Below are positions 9,376-19,030 of a stretch of 64,000 bases of DNA, piece by piece (within the stretch, counting starts at the first letter, position 1; every line of letters begins with the position of its first letter). A program made the position numbers and the translations under genes. The DNA lies in assembly GCA_958296185.1 (NCBI GenBank), contig CATQIB010000003.1, positions 1-64,000 of the forward strand, read 5' to 3'. Under the pieces are notes generated by a model. The model ran no database searches and was not told the DNA's origin. It saw nothing but the letters and a program-made list of their open reading frames with translations. The stretch is from an uncultured Mesonia sp. (GTDB taxonomy: Bacteria; Bacteroidota; Bacteroidia; Flavobacteriales; Flavobacteriaceae).

Positions 9376-10491
9376 TTATTCACCTAATAATTCTGCAACT
9401 TTATTTTCTAAAGCCTGGCCTCTTAAATTTTTGGCGACAATTTTGCCATCCTTATCTAAGAGAAAAGTAGAAGGTATAGATCGTACTTGATACATTTTAG
9501 CAATAGGGTCATTCCAATATTTTAAATTAGAAACATGGTACCAGTCCAGTTGGTCATCTTCAATAGCTTTCACCCAAGCATCTTTAGTTTTATCTAATGA
9601 AACTCCAATAATATTTAAACCTTTATCGTGGTATTTATTATACATTTTTACCACGTTCGGATTTTCCATTCTACAGGGTTTACACCAAGCTGCCCAAAAA
9701 TCAATCAGGGTAACTTCACCCATTGCATCTTTTAAACTAAGGTCTTCGCCTTCTGGTGTTTTAGCGGTGAAATCAGGAGCCATACTTCCTTCAGAGGTAG
9801 CTTCATTAGTTTTTATAAAAGTTGCTATGCGTTTACCGGCTGGTGTGCTTTGCGCCTTGTCTGAAAGCCCTTCATATAAACTTTTGATTTCTGGAAGGCT
9901 AGAACGATTCATATTGAGCATATCAGAAAGTATCATTACAGATACCAATGAATTAGGGTTATTCTTTATAAGCTCTTTTCTAAACTTACTTTCCTTTTCA
10001 ATAAATGCATCACGCTCTTCATTTAACTGACTCGCTAATGTGGGATTTTCCTGTAATTCTGGGTTTCTAAACTTTTCAGATAGAGCTTTACCAGCTTTTT
10101 GTTGCTTATTAAGAAAATGCATGTACTCTTGTAGCAAATCTTGGTTATCACCTCCTTTTAAGTCAGTTTTACTTAAACTATCGGCATGTATTTCACCCTC
10201 AATTTTCTCATTTTCATAAACAAATAATACGTTCCCATTGGCATTATTTTCTAGCTTTAATATCCCTAGGCCTTGATAATCAGTTTTAGGGAGAGCTAAA
10301 TTAATCTTTCCATCTTTAACCAGTACAGTGTCTTTTGGCTCAGGCGAACCGTTATCATTTAAGGTTGAGAAATATACAGCAGAACCCTCTTCAGCATCTA
10401 TACTAGCCATTAAAGTATTATCGTTATCATTATTTTTAGAACCACAAGCTATAAGGCCTAAACTTGTGAAGAGTAGAAATAGTTTTTTCAT
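9376..10491 (-). CDS. TlpA-like thiol-disulfide oxidoreductase lipoprotein with DUF4369-type N-terminus
   Basis: The signal peptide ends in a lipobox (LGLIAC, Cys 16). The N-terminal half resembles the DUF4369 domain common in Bacteroidota, and the C-terminal half is a TlpA/ResA thioredoxin fold with active site WCKPC in IDFWAAWCKPCRMENP and a cis-Pro region RSIPSTFLLDKDGKI. It should act in the periplasm on protein disulfides, perhaps in cytochrome maturation or oxidative stress, though no cytochrome genes are nearby. A TATATTTG box (minus, 10514-10521) lies just upstream. Confidence 0.88.
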   Translation of the reverse strand: MKKLFLLFTSLGLIACGSKNNDNDNTLMASIDAEEGSAVYFSTLNDNGSPEPKDTVLVKDGKINLALPKTDYQGLGILKLENNANGNVLFVYENEKIEGEIHADSLSKTDLKGGDNQDLLQEYMHFLNKQQKAGKALSEKFRNPELQENPTLASQLNEERDAFIEKESKFRKELIKNNPNSLVSVMILSDMLNMNRSSLPEIKSLYEGLSDKAQSTPAGKRIATFIKTNEATSEGSMAPDFTAKTPEGEDLSLKDAMGEVTLIDFWAAWCKPCRMENPNVVKMYNKYHDKGLNIIGVSLDKTKDAWVKAIEDDQLDWYHVSNLKYWNDPIAKMYQVRSIPSTFLLDKDGKIVAKNLRGQALENKVAELLGE

Positions 10492-10617
10492 TGTTGTAAA
10501 ATTTTTATTCTTGCAAATATATTTACTTTAAAGTACAATATAAATTTGACGATATAAATTCTTGTTAATTTTAAACGCTTATTTTTGTAATCTCTTTTAA
10601 GAGCTTTAATTTTAAAT

Positions 10618-13011
10618 ATGGTAGGTAATTTGAGACAAAAAACAAAAGAAGATTTTCCATTTTCTATTCAAGTTGGTTTTAAAAAGGTTATAGACGCATA
10701 TAAGGCTCGGTTAACAACCGAGAAGAAACCTTTGGCTAAAAAATATTTAAAGGAATTACTTGATTATATTGAGGATTTTCCGGAGTTGGAAACGGGCGTT
10801 GAAGACTTGGAGCGACTATCTGATTATGAGCAACCTATTATTACCTTATTAGACGATTTGTTTCCAGATCTTTTAACCGAAAATGAAATTAAAGCCGCAG
10901 CGGTTCCTAAAACCGACATTTTCTTAGCTATTTCTGCTCGGTTCGAACGAATATTGAATGAGGCTGGTAAAAATTTTGAATTAACACCCAGAAATTTTGA
11001 TAAGCAGTTAGATTATGTAAGTGGTTGTGTACTTATCTTAAATACTTTTTATAACTATAAAATAGATTTTAGTCGACCAATCTATTATGATATACCAAAT
11101 AAAGAAGGGATCATAAAAACCTACCGTTTATCTGTAAATGCAGATTTTATTCAGTTTCATAAGACAAATAGCGCTCCAGAAATTACCGATGCAGATGTAG
11201 ACGAGCTGTTGTTAAACCCAGATGATCTTGAGATATGGAAAGAAAAATTTCCGCCCAATAGTTATATCTTTAAAGGGTTTACTCTTCTGAACCTTACTGA
11301 TATTACCATAGACGATGGTATTTCTGATTTGAAATCTGAATTGCTTAATAAGAAGTTACCAGAATCTACAATGGCGAGCTTAATAGAGATTTTTAGATCT
11401 ATTTTTAAATTACCAGACTTAAAAATAGGTTTCACTTTGTATGATCAAGCAAACAATAAGTTTGTGAAAATGAGTCAAGATAAAAGCTCTTACATCAATA
11501 GTTTTATTTTAGACCAGGATGATTGTGTTAATTGTCCAAAAGCTTTATGCCAACAGGGTATTAATCAATTAATCGAGAAGAAAGAAAATTTTGTGATTGC
11601 AAACGTTGAGCAATACGCTATAAAAACCAAGCATAATTTACTAGCTGAGAATTTATTGGCCCACGGTATAAAAAGTAGCATCTTTGCTCCTGTAGCGCGA
11701 GGTAATGAATTAATGGGGGTTTTAGAACTGGGTTCGTTGCGTAAAAACGAGTTAAATCGTATTAACGCATCAAAGTTAGACGATATTATACCCTATATTG
11801 TAATGGCTGTCGAGCGAAATAAAGCAGAATTTGAAAATAGAGTTAAAGCAGTAATACAATCTGAATGCACTAGTATTCACCCAAGTGTTTTATGGATTTT
11901 TGAAGAAGAAGCCGAGCGCTATATTAACGATTTAGAGCAGGATGGTATCGCTTCATTTAGAGATATAGGTTTTAAAGACATTTATCCCTTATATGGACAA
12001 ATTGATATTGTTGGCTCTTCTGATGAACGAAATAAAGCCATTCAAAAAGACTTATTGAGCCAATTGCAAGTCATTACCAAACTGGTAGAAAAAGCTTTTG
12101 AATTAGAAGCAATACCTATTTATGAACAAATTATTTTTAGAATAAATGAGTTTCAAGAAGAATTGCAAGAAAATTTAAATGCGTCTAGTGAGCAACGCAT
12201 AATGAACTTTATCTTTGATGAGTTAGATCCTTTAATTGATCACATAAGAACCAATGAAAAGAGTTTAAGGCAAGAAATAGATGCCTATAGGGAAGATTTA
12301 AACTCTCAATCTGGTGTTATTTATAACCATAGAAAAAATTATGATGATACGGTTCAACGTATCAATCGCAGTTTATCGCGTTATTTAGATAAGCAACAAA
12401 AAGAAGCCCAGAAAATGTATCCGCATTATTTTGAACGTTATAAAACTGATGGGGTAGAGCATAATATGTATATTGGCGCTGCTTTGGTAAATAACAGGCC
12501 GTTTCATAAAGTTTATCTTTATAACTTAAGGCTATGGCAGTTGCAAACAATGTGCGAGATGGAGAATAAGTTTTATTCTATTCAAGAAGACTTAGCTTTA
12601 AAATTAGACGCTGCATCACTCATATTGGTTTTTAGTTCAACTTTATCCATTAAATATAGAATGGATGAGAAAAAATTTGATGTAGACGGCACATATAATG
12701 CACGATATGAAATTATCAAGAAACGAATAGATAAGGCTTTTATTAAAAACACCGAAGAGCGTATAACGCAAAAAGGTAAAATCGCTATTATATACTCACA
12801 AAAAACAGATGAATTAGAGTATCTACGCTATATTAAATATTTACAGAAAAAGAATTATCTAGGTGATGAAATAGAAAAACTAGAACTTGAAGATGTACAA
12901 GGGGTAATAGGTTTAAAAGCCTTACGCGTTAGAGTTTTATATCATCTACCAGATGAACCTAATCAAATTAAGTTTACCTATGAAGATTTGATGAACGAAT
13001 TAAATCCGTAA
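10618..13011 (+). CDS. Large cytosolic GAF domain protein of unknown function
   Basis: At 797 residues with no signal peptide or membrane segment, the protein appears cytosolic. Residues about 260-400 look like a GAF sensor domain (IFAPVARGNELMGVLELGS), with a cysteine pair before it (DDCVNCPKALC). The C-terminal half is helical and charged with coiled-coil-like stretches, and has no kinase, GGDEF or cyclase motif that I can see. Proteins of this length and pattern occur widely in Flavobacteria, to my recollection, but I know no assigned role. A TATTTTTG box at 10580-10587 suggests a separate promoter. It converges with the HD-PycTM gene. Confidence 0.8.
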   Translation: MVGNLRQKTKEDFPFSIQVGFKKVIDAYKARLTTEKKPLAKKYLKELLDYIEDFPELETGVEDLERLSDYEQPIITLLDDLFPDLLTENEIKAAAVPKTDIFLAISARFERILNEAGKNFELTPRNFDKQLDYVSGCVLILNTFYNYKIDFSRPIYYDIPNKEGIIKTYRLSVNADFIQFHKTNSAPEITDADVDELLLNPDDLEIWKEKFPPNSYIFKGFTLLNLTDITIDDGISDLKSELLNKKLPESTMASLIEIFRSIFKLPDLKIGFTLYDQANNKFVKMSQDKSSYINSFILDQDDCVNCPKALCQQGINQLIEKKENFVIANVEQYAIKTKHNLLAENLLAHGIKSSIFAPVARGNELMGVLELGSLRKNELNRINASKLDDIIPYIVMAVERNKAEFENRVKAVIQSECTSIHPSVLWIFEEEAERYINDLEQDGIASFRDIGFKDIYPLYGQIDIVGSSDERNKAIQKDLLSQLQVITKLVEKAFELEAIPIYEQIIFRINEFQEELQENLNASSEQRIMNFIFDELDPLIDHIRTNEKSLRQEIDAYREDLNSQSGVIYNHRKNYDDTVQRINRSLSRYLDKQQKEAQKMYPHYFERYKTDGVEHNMYIGAALVNNRPFHKVYLYNLRLWQLQTMCEMENKFYSIQEDLALKLDAASLILVFSSTLSIKYRMDEKKFDVDGTYNARYEIIKKRIDKAFIKNTEERITQKGKIAIIYSQKTDELEYLRYIKYLQKKNYLGDEIEKLELEDVQGVIGLKALRVRVLYHLPDEPNQIKFTYEDLMNELNP

Positions 13012-13074
13012 AGCAAACTAAAGAATTAGTCTATGCTTAATACCAAAAAAAGTAGTGTTATTTATTTGCTGTTT

Positions 13075-14259
13075 TTAAATTGTGCTAAAAGCTAAAATAA
13101 AAGCTATTACCGATATGATTATACCGGTCATAAATATGGTATAGGTCCATCTCAATAATTTATATTTTCTATTTAAAACAATTCCTAAAAGGTAAAGATC
13201 TTTGGTTAGGGCTTCGTAGATATAATCATTATCTTTTAGAATTTCATCAATTGCCCATTTATATTGATCAAATTTCATTTTATGAAAATTACCAAAAAAC
13301 AGAATGTTTACTTCTCTGTTTTTTACTTGCTCTTTTGTGAATTCACCCGTACCAACATTAGGCCGAGTAGACATGATTGATAAAATCATTGATGCAACGC
13401 TAAAACAAACCAAAACCAAAGTAGGCATCATTAAGTGGCGGTTTGAGGCTGCATCTAATTTGGGTATAATATTGGCAAGTGCTAATGAAATTATAATGGC
13501 ATTTACAGAAAGTAAAATGTTAGCTTTGGTGTCTGCAATATCACTTAATTTAATATGATTGCGCAAGGCGGTGCGATAAAGGGTTTGAATTCCGCGGTCT
13601 GGATTATTACTTTTGTATTTTGCTTTTAACTTGGCTTTTACTCTTTCCTTATCTAATTTCTTTTTAAGCTTTTGCTGACTTTGGAGCAGTTCTAATAGAT
13701 TTTCTTCTTTCTGAGCTTTCCAGTTTTTTACGGCATGAGGTGTATAAAACTGATGTTTCACAGTAAAGAGCTCAATGTTTTCTGCAATCCACTCTGTTGG
13801 TGAACAGTTTTTGATATTCAATAATTTGAGCTCTTGCCTTAGTAACTCACTTATATCTTCAAAATAATCTTTTGCTAAATGAGAGTAATCTGCATCTTTT
13901 ATAATTTTATCTCCTATTTGCTTGGGTTCAATATGGCTTTTTGTTTGCTCTATATAATGACAAACCCTATCAATCAAATCAGCGTCGGCATTTACTTGGG
14001 TTAAGAAATCCTGTGAAATTTTAATACTTTCATCTTCGTGTTGTTTGTAAGTCTTGGTATAACCAGTGTCATGTAGCCAGGCGGCTAAGATCAGCGGTTG
14101 ATGCTCTTTAACATGAATTTCAGAATTTTCAATTAATTCTTTGGTACTTTTAACAACGCGCTTTGTATGATTGAAATTGTGATAAACAAATGTATTAGGT
14201 AATTTTGTAGCGAATAATTCAAAAACAAAAGTTTCTGTTTGTGCTATTAAATCTTTCAT
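13075..14259 (-). CDS. HD phosphohydrolase domain fused to Pycsar-effector-like (PycTM/DUF5706) membrane domain
   Basis: Residues about 1-200 form an HD domain with H31 (NFNHTKRV) and H63-D64 (LAAWLHDTGYTKT), plus KDADYSHLAKDYF with a later aspartate. A charged linker (about 195-220) leads to a membrane domain with the pattern DIADTKANILLSVN, typical of PycTM effectors, and three or so hydrophobic segments (LLSVNAIIISLALANII, MMPTLVLVCFSVASMIL, FMTGIIISVIAFILAF). In Pycsar defence, PycTM effectors respond to cCMP or cUMP made by a neighbouring cyclase. No cyclase is found next to this gene; the neighbours are the GAF protein and a phosphoesterase/barrel. The HD part could degrade a signal nucleotide. 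Role not established. Confidence 0.82.
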   Translation of the reverse strand: MKDLIAQTETFVFELFATKLPNTFVYHNFNHTKRVVKSTKELIENSEIHVKEHQPLILAAWLHDTGYTKTYKQHEDESIKISQDFLTQVNADADLIDRVCHYIEQTKSHIEPKQIGDKIIKDADYSHLAKDYFEDISELLRQELKLLNIKNCSPTEWIAENIELFTVKHQFYTPHAVKNWKAQKEENLLELLQSQQKLKKKLDKERVKAKLKAKYKSNNPDRGIQTLYRTALRNHIKLSDIADTKANILLSVNAIIISLALANIIPKLDAASNRHLMMPTLVLVCFSVASMILSIMSTRPNVGTGEFTKEQVKNREVNILFFGNFHKMKFDQYKWAIDEILKDNDYIYEALTKDLYLLGIVLNRKYKLLRWTYTIFMTGIIISVIAFILAFSTI

Positions 14260-14314
14260 AAGGTGCCTCGTTTAATAAAGCAAAGTACAAAAAAAGTAAA
14301 CTGTATTTATATTT

Positions 14315-17300
14315 ATGATTAAAAATAACATACTTCTAACAATTTCGGTATTATTTTTTTTAGGATGTGCCTCTTATGAACCAAAATATAGAAATCACCA
14401 AGAGTTTTTAAATACGCACTATCCAGATGAAAAAGAACTTGCTCATCGTTTTTTACTTGTAGGCGATGCTGGTTATGCCAAAGAAAATGGGAAATCTGAT
14501 GGAATGAAAGTTTTTGACCAAGCCTTAAAAGCATTTAATGTGCAAAATTCACATACTTTATTTTTAGGTGATAATATATATCCAGATGGCATGCCAGAAG
14601 TAGGAGACCCTGGTAGAGCTGAGGCAGAATATCGTATGGGAGTTCAAATTGAGGCTAGTACGCCAAGTCTTGGCGAGGTTGTATTCATACCTGGTAATCA
14701 CGATTGGTATCACAACAGAATTCATAGTTTAAAAGAACAACGTGATTTTATTGCTAAACATATGCCCCATAAAAAAGGAACTTGGGCCCCCAAAGCTGGA
14801 TGTGGCTTTGAGGTGCGTGATATTTCTGATGATGTGGCCTTAATTATTTTAGACACACAGTGGTATCTAGAAAATTGGGACAAAAGTCCTACCATCAATG
14901 ATAATTGCCCCGAAATTAAAACCAGGGAAGCTTTTTTACAGGAATTTGAATCAGAATTAAAGAAAAATCAAAATAAGAATATTGTTGTGGCGACCCACCA
15001 TCCGCTCTATACCAATGGGGTGCATGGCGGTACATACCCAGTTGAAAGACATCTCTACCCTTCCCAAAAAACAATTCCTCTGCCAATTTTAGGTTCGCTA
15101 GCTGCATTAATTAGAACTACTGGTGGGGTGAGTATTCAAGATGCCCAAAACGAGCGCTATAAATCAATGGTTGACCGTTTGTCTACTATTGCTCATGAAT
15201 ATGAGAATGTCATTTTCGTTTCGGGGCACGAACACAATTTACAGTATAATATTTTTGAGGGAGTACATCAAATTGTTTCTGGATCTGGATCTAAATTATC
15301 TTACGCCAACTTAAGAAATACTGGGCAATTTGCTTATCCTGGTCAAGGTATGGCAGTATACGATATTTTTAAAGATGGTTCTACTTTTGTAAGATTTTAT
15401 AACTTAAAAGAAGGGAAGCTTAATGAGATTTATCGCAAAGAGGTTTTTCCTCCAAGAAAAAGTCCTGATCGGTTTATAAAAGATTTTACAAAATATAAAC
15501 AAAAGTTCACGCAAGCATCAATTTATAAAAAAGATGATCAAGAAAAAGAAAAGAATAAGTTGTTTACTAGTATTTGGGGAAATCATTATAGAGACCTTTA
15601 TTATCAACAAATTCAAGTTCCAGTTGCTTTTCTCGATACGCTCTACGGCGGATTAAAAGTTATTCGTGCAGGAGGTGGCCACCAGACAAAATCTTTGCGT
15701 CTAGAAGATAAGCAAGGGAGGGATTATAATTTACGCGCCTTAAAAAAGAATGCCCTTCAATTTTTACAAACAGTAGCCTTCAAGGATAAAAAAATTAAAG
15801 ATGATTTTAAAAACACATTAGCTCAAGAAGCTATTGAAGATTTTTATACCGCTGCACATCCATACGGATTTCTCGTGGTAGCGCCGTTGGCTAAAGCTAT
15901 TGGTGTAGCTCATACTAATCCTAAGTTGTTTTATATTCCCAAACAAGCCACTTTAGGAAATTATAATGACGAGTATGGTGATGAAATATATATGCTTGTT
16001 GAAAGACCTGAAGATGATTGGTTAGGCTCTGGTAAATTCAACAATCCAAACAAAGATATTCAAAGCAGTTCAGGATTGTTTGAACACCTAAGACGTGATG
16101 AAGAATATAAATTAGACGAGTCTGCCTATATACGTGCCAGACTGTTTGATATGCTTTTAGGTGATTGGGACAGGCACCAAGATCAATGGCGATGGGGTGA
16201 AAATGAAATGCCCAACGGGAATAAGATATTCTATCCTATTCCACGAGACCGCGATCAAGTATTTTCTAATTATGACGGCGCTTTTTTTGCTACGGTTAGA
16301 GGTATAGCAGGATTTGCCAATCAATTTGGTACATATGAACCTATGATTAAAGATCTAGCTTGGTTTAATTCAGCTGCAGCCGGATTAGATCGTACTTTAA
16401 TTCAAAATCAAGGAAAAGGAGCTTGGATTCAACAAGCCAAGTTTATTCAACAAAATTTGAAAGATGAGGATATAGCAAAAGCCTTTAAAAGACTGCCTCA
16501 AGAAATTTATCAACATGAATCTACTCAGTATATATTAGAAACCTTAAAGAAAAGAAGAGATAATTTAGCAGAAATTGCCACTAAATATTATGATTATATA
16601 GCCAGACTGGCCATCGTTACCGCCACAGATAAAGATGATTATATTGATATTACTAGACTAAAAAATGGAGATACTCGTGTTGCTATTTACAGAAACATAA
16701 AAGGCGCAAGAAAATACTTGGTTAGCGATAAAGTGTATAAAAAAAGTGAAACAAATGAAATTTGGGTGTATGGTTTAGATGATGACGATGAGTTTTTAAT
16801 TGATGGGAAGGGGCGAAACCCAATTCATTTAAAAATTATTGGAGGCCAAAATAATGATATTTACAAGGTCTATAATAAATATAATTTAAAAATTTATGAT
16901 CATAAATCTTTGCCTAATACCTTTGATGAAGCCAAAAATGCAAAAATTAGATTAACGGATAGTTATGAAATAAATAATTTTGATAAAGATAAACGTATAT
17001 ATAACGCATCTACCATATTACCCGCCTTGGGCTACAACCCAGATGATGGTGCAATCATAGGTCTGCAAGGTACCTATACCATCAATAAGTTTAAACGCAA
17101 CCCATACTCTTCTCAATACAAAATAAAGGCTGGATATTATTTTGCTACAAAGGGATTTGATTTAGAAGGAAGAGGAGAATGGGCAAATATCTTTGGAAAC
17201 TATAATTTATGGGCCAAAGGTCGAACTACCAGTCATAATTTTGCGGTGAATTACTTTGGATTAGGTAACAACACAAGAAATCAAGAACATACGCAGAACA

Positions 17301-18055
17301 AAAGCTATGACTATAATAGAGTTAAAATTAGCCGTACAGAAGTAGCGTTGGGAGCCATAAATAGAACTCCTTTTGGTAGTGTTTTTGAAGCTAGGTTAGG
17401 GTTTGAAACGGTTGAATTGGATGACTCGCCTAACCGTTATATAACTGAAATAGCTTCACTAAGCGCCCCGAATTTATTTGAACGGAAATACTTTGCAAAA
17501 TTAGATGCAAGTTATACCTATGAGAGTTATGATAATTATTTGAACCCTTCGCGCGGGATGGAGTTTAAATTGAATTTAGGCGCTACGATTAACACAAAAA
17601 ATACTCAAAGGTATTTTGGGAGAATGGAGCCTTCAATATTATTTTACAATGCGATTTCTACTAATAGAAAACTTGTGTTAAAAACTCACTTAAATTCTAA
17701 AGTATTACTGGGAGATGATTTTGAGTTTTATCAAGGAGCGCAATTAGGTGGCGACAATGGTTTAAGAGGATATAGGAACGAACGTTTTACAGGAGAATCT
17801 TTTTTAGTTACCGGTGCAGATTTACGGTATAGTTTTAATCAATTTAGAACACGTTTTTTGCCGTTCCAGATTGGAGTGTTTGGCGGTGCAGATTTAGGTA
17901 GAGTATGGTTAGATGGAGAAGAAAGTAGTAAGTGGCATCCAGATTATGGAGGTGGTGTTTTTATTACCTCTGCCAATGCTGTAAACGGTACTTTAAACTT
18001 ATTTCATGGAGATGAAGGTTGGCGCTTTAGCTTTGGATTTGGGGTTAGTTTTTAA
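14315..18055 (+). CDS. Metallophosphoesterase fused to BamA/Omp85-like outer-membrane barrel
   Basis: A lipobox (LFFLGC) starts the 1246-residue protein. Residues about 45-330 form a calcineurin-like phosphoesterase with the metal motifs VGDAGYAK, GDNIYPDG, GNHDWYHN, ATHHPLYTNG and VSGHEHNLQ. A long middle region (about 390-860) has no fold I recognise. From about 900 to the end it is rich in alternating beta strands, including GGDNGLRGYRNERF typical of surface-antigen D15/Omp85 barrels, and it ends in FSFGFGVSF with the terminal Phe seen in outer-membrane barrels. It should sit in the outer membrane with the enzyme attached to one face. A hairpin terminator follows. The substrate is unknown. 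Confidence 0.85.
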   Translation: MIKNNILLTISVLFFLGCASYEPKYRNHQEFLNTHYPDEKELAHRFLLVGDAGYAKENGKSDGMKVFDQALKAFNVQNSHTLFLGDNIYPDGMPEVGDPGRAEAEYRMGVQIEASTPSLGEVVFIPGNHDWYHNRIHSLKEQRDFIAKHMPHKKGTWAPKAGCGFEVRDISDDVALIILDTQWYLENWDKSPTINDNCPEIKTREAFLQEFESELKKNQNKNIVVATHHPLYTNGVHGGTYPVERHLYPSQKTIPLPILGSLAALIRTTGGVSIQDAQNERYKSMVDRLSTIAHEYENVIFVSGHEHNLQYNIFEGVHQIVSGSGSKLSYANLRNTGQFAYPGQGMAVYDIFKDGSTFVRFYNLKEGKLNEIYRKEVFPPRKSPDRFIKDFTKYKQKFTQASIYKKDDQEKEKNKLFTSIWGNHYRDLYYQQIQVPVAFLDTLYGGLKVIRAGGGHQTKSLRLEDKQGRDYNLRALKKNALQFLQTVAFKDKKIKDDFKNTLAQEAIEDFYTAAHPYGFLVVAPLAKAIGVAHTNPKLFYIPKQATLGNYNDEYGDEIYMLVERPEDDWLGSGKFNNPNKDIQSSSGLFEHLRRDEEYKLDESAYIRARLFDMLLGDWDRHQDQWRWGENEMPNGNKIFYPIPRDRDQVFSNYDGAFFATVRGIAGFANQFGTYEPMIKDLAWFNSAAAGLDRTLIQNQGKGAWIQQAKFIQQNLKDEDIAKAFKRLPQEIYQHESTQYILETLKKRRDNLAEIATKYYDYIARLAIVTATDKDDYIDITRLKNGDTRVAIYRNIKGARKYLVSDKVYKKSETNEIWVYGLDDDDEFLIDGKGRNPIHLKIIGGQNNDIYKVYNKYNLKIYDHKSLPNTFDEAKNAKIRLTDSYEINNFDKDKRIYNASTILPALGYNPDDGAIIGLQGTYTINKFKRNPYSSQYKIKAGYYFATKGFDLEGRGEWANIFGNYNLWAKGRTTSHNFAVNYFGLGNNTRNQEHTQNKSYDYNRVKISRTEVALGAINRTPFGSVFEARLGFETVELDDSPNRYITEIASLSAPNLFERKYFAKLDASYTYESYDNYLNPSRGMEFKLNLGATINTKNTQRYFGRMEPSILFYNAISTNRKLVLKTHLNSKVLLGDDFEFYQGAQLGGDNGLRGYRNERFTGESFLVTGADLRYSFNQFRTRFLPFQIGVFGGADLGRVWLDGEESSKWHPDYGGGVFITSANAVNGTLNLFHGDEGWRFSFGFGVSF

Positions 18056-18061
18056 ATAAAA

Positions 18062-18089
18062 AAGAGTCAGGCACAAACGCCTGACTCTT
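18062..18089. terminator. Hairpin between convergent genes
   Basis: AAGAGTCAGGC / GCCTGACTCTT is a perfect 11-base stem with a six-base loop between the stop of the phosphoesterase/barrel gene and the stop of the MscS gene. The T-tract is weak on the plus side and A-rich upstream, so it may serve both directions. Confidence 0.8.
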
Positions 18090-18110
18090 GATTTAACATT
18101 AAAATAAATT

Positions 18111-19019
18111 TTATGTTTTTTGCTGAAAAGAAATAGTTTCAGATCTAAACTTGTTTTTTCCAAAATCTAATGTTCTTATAGGGAAAGGGATATTGATATC
18201 ATTTTCATCAAAAGCTTTTTTAAGAGCTACAATAGCTTTGTGTTTAGCAAAAAGAATATCTCGCTGTTTAGAAACGTCAGTCCAAAACCGAATGGTAAAA
18301 TTAATAGAGCTATCACCAAATTCGGTATAAGCCAATTCAACTTCTTCTAGATTTTCTTGATTAAATAATTCAGTAATTGTCGATATAGCGATTTTCTCAA
18401 CATTTTCTAAATCGGATTCATATCCTACTCCGCAAGAAAGAGAAACGCGAGACCTTTGTGTGTTAGAAAAATTTTTAAAAGGATTTTCAACAATTTTCAC
18501 ATTGGGTATAACCACCAAATTATTGTCTGATTGTTTAATGACCACATTGCGCAAATTCACTTCTATAACCTCACCTGAAAAACCATTGGACTCAATCCAA
18601 TCTCCTACTTCTAATTCTGGCCTAAAACTGAGTATTACGCCAGAGAAAGTATTGTGTAGGGTGCCTTGAAGGGCTAAACCAATGGCTAGACCAACCACTC
18701 CAGCACCTGCTAATACAGAGGTTAAAACTTTGTTTAAATCTAAAACGCCCAGAGCTACAAAAAACCCAATGGCAATTACAATAACTTTGACAACACTTGT
18801 TGAAATATTGATGATAGACCGGGCGACGTTTTTATGCTCTAGCAGTCGTCTAATCAATTTAACGCTGTATTTTGCCAATAAGTAAAAAACGATTAATACT
18901 AAAATTGCCAAAATAATATTTGGCAATTTTAGTATTAAAGCATCTAACCAACCACCTAATTTATTCCATAAATCGGCTACGGCATCTGTGATGTTAAAAA
19001 TTGAATCTTCTTCTTTCAT
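18111..19019 (-). CDS. Small-conductance mechanosensitive channel (MscS family)
   Basis: MscS channels release osmolytes on hypo-osmotic shock. Three N-terminal membrane helices are visible; the pore helix has the glycine/alanine pattern LAGAGVVGLAIGLALQGTLHN. The beta domain follows with FRPELEVGDWIES and VVIPNVKIVENPFKNFS. The length of 302 residues is near that of E. coli MscS. It starts just after the Dps gene on the same strand; the genes are 11 bases apart and may be co-transcribed. Confidence 0.92.
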   Translation of the reverse strand: MKEEDSIFNITDAVADLWNKLGGWLDALILKLPNIILAILVLIVFYLLAKYSVKLIRRLLEHKNVARSIINISTSVVKVIVIAIGFFVALGVLDLNKVLTSVLAGAGVVGLAIGLALQGTLHNTFSGVILSFRPELEVGDWIESNGFSGEVIEVNLRNVVIKQSDNNLVVIPNVKIVENPFKNFSNTQRSRVSLSCGVGYESDLENVEKIAISTITELFNQENLEEVELAYTEFGDSSINFTIRFWTDVSKQRDILFAKHKAIVALKKAFDENDINIPFPIRTLDFGKNKFRSETISFQQKT

Positions 19020-19030
19020 TAAGTGTGCAA

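Noticed and set aside
13075-14259. A complete Pycsar defence system
   Set aside because: Only an effector-like membrane domain is seen. No pyrimidine cyclase is adjacent, so a full system cannot be claimed.
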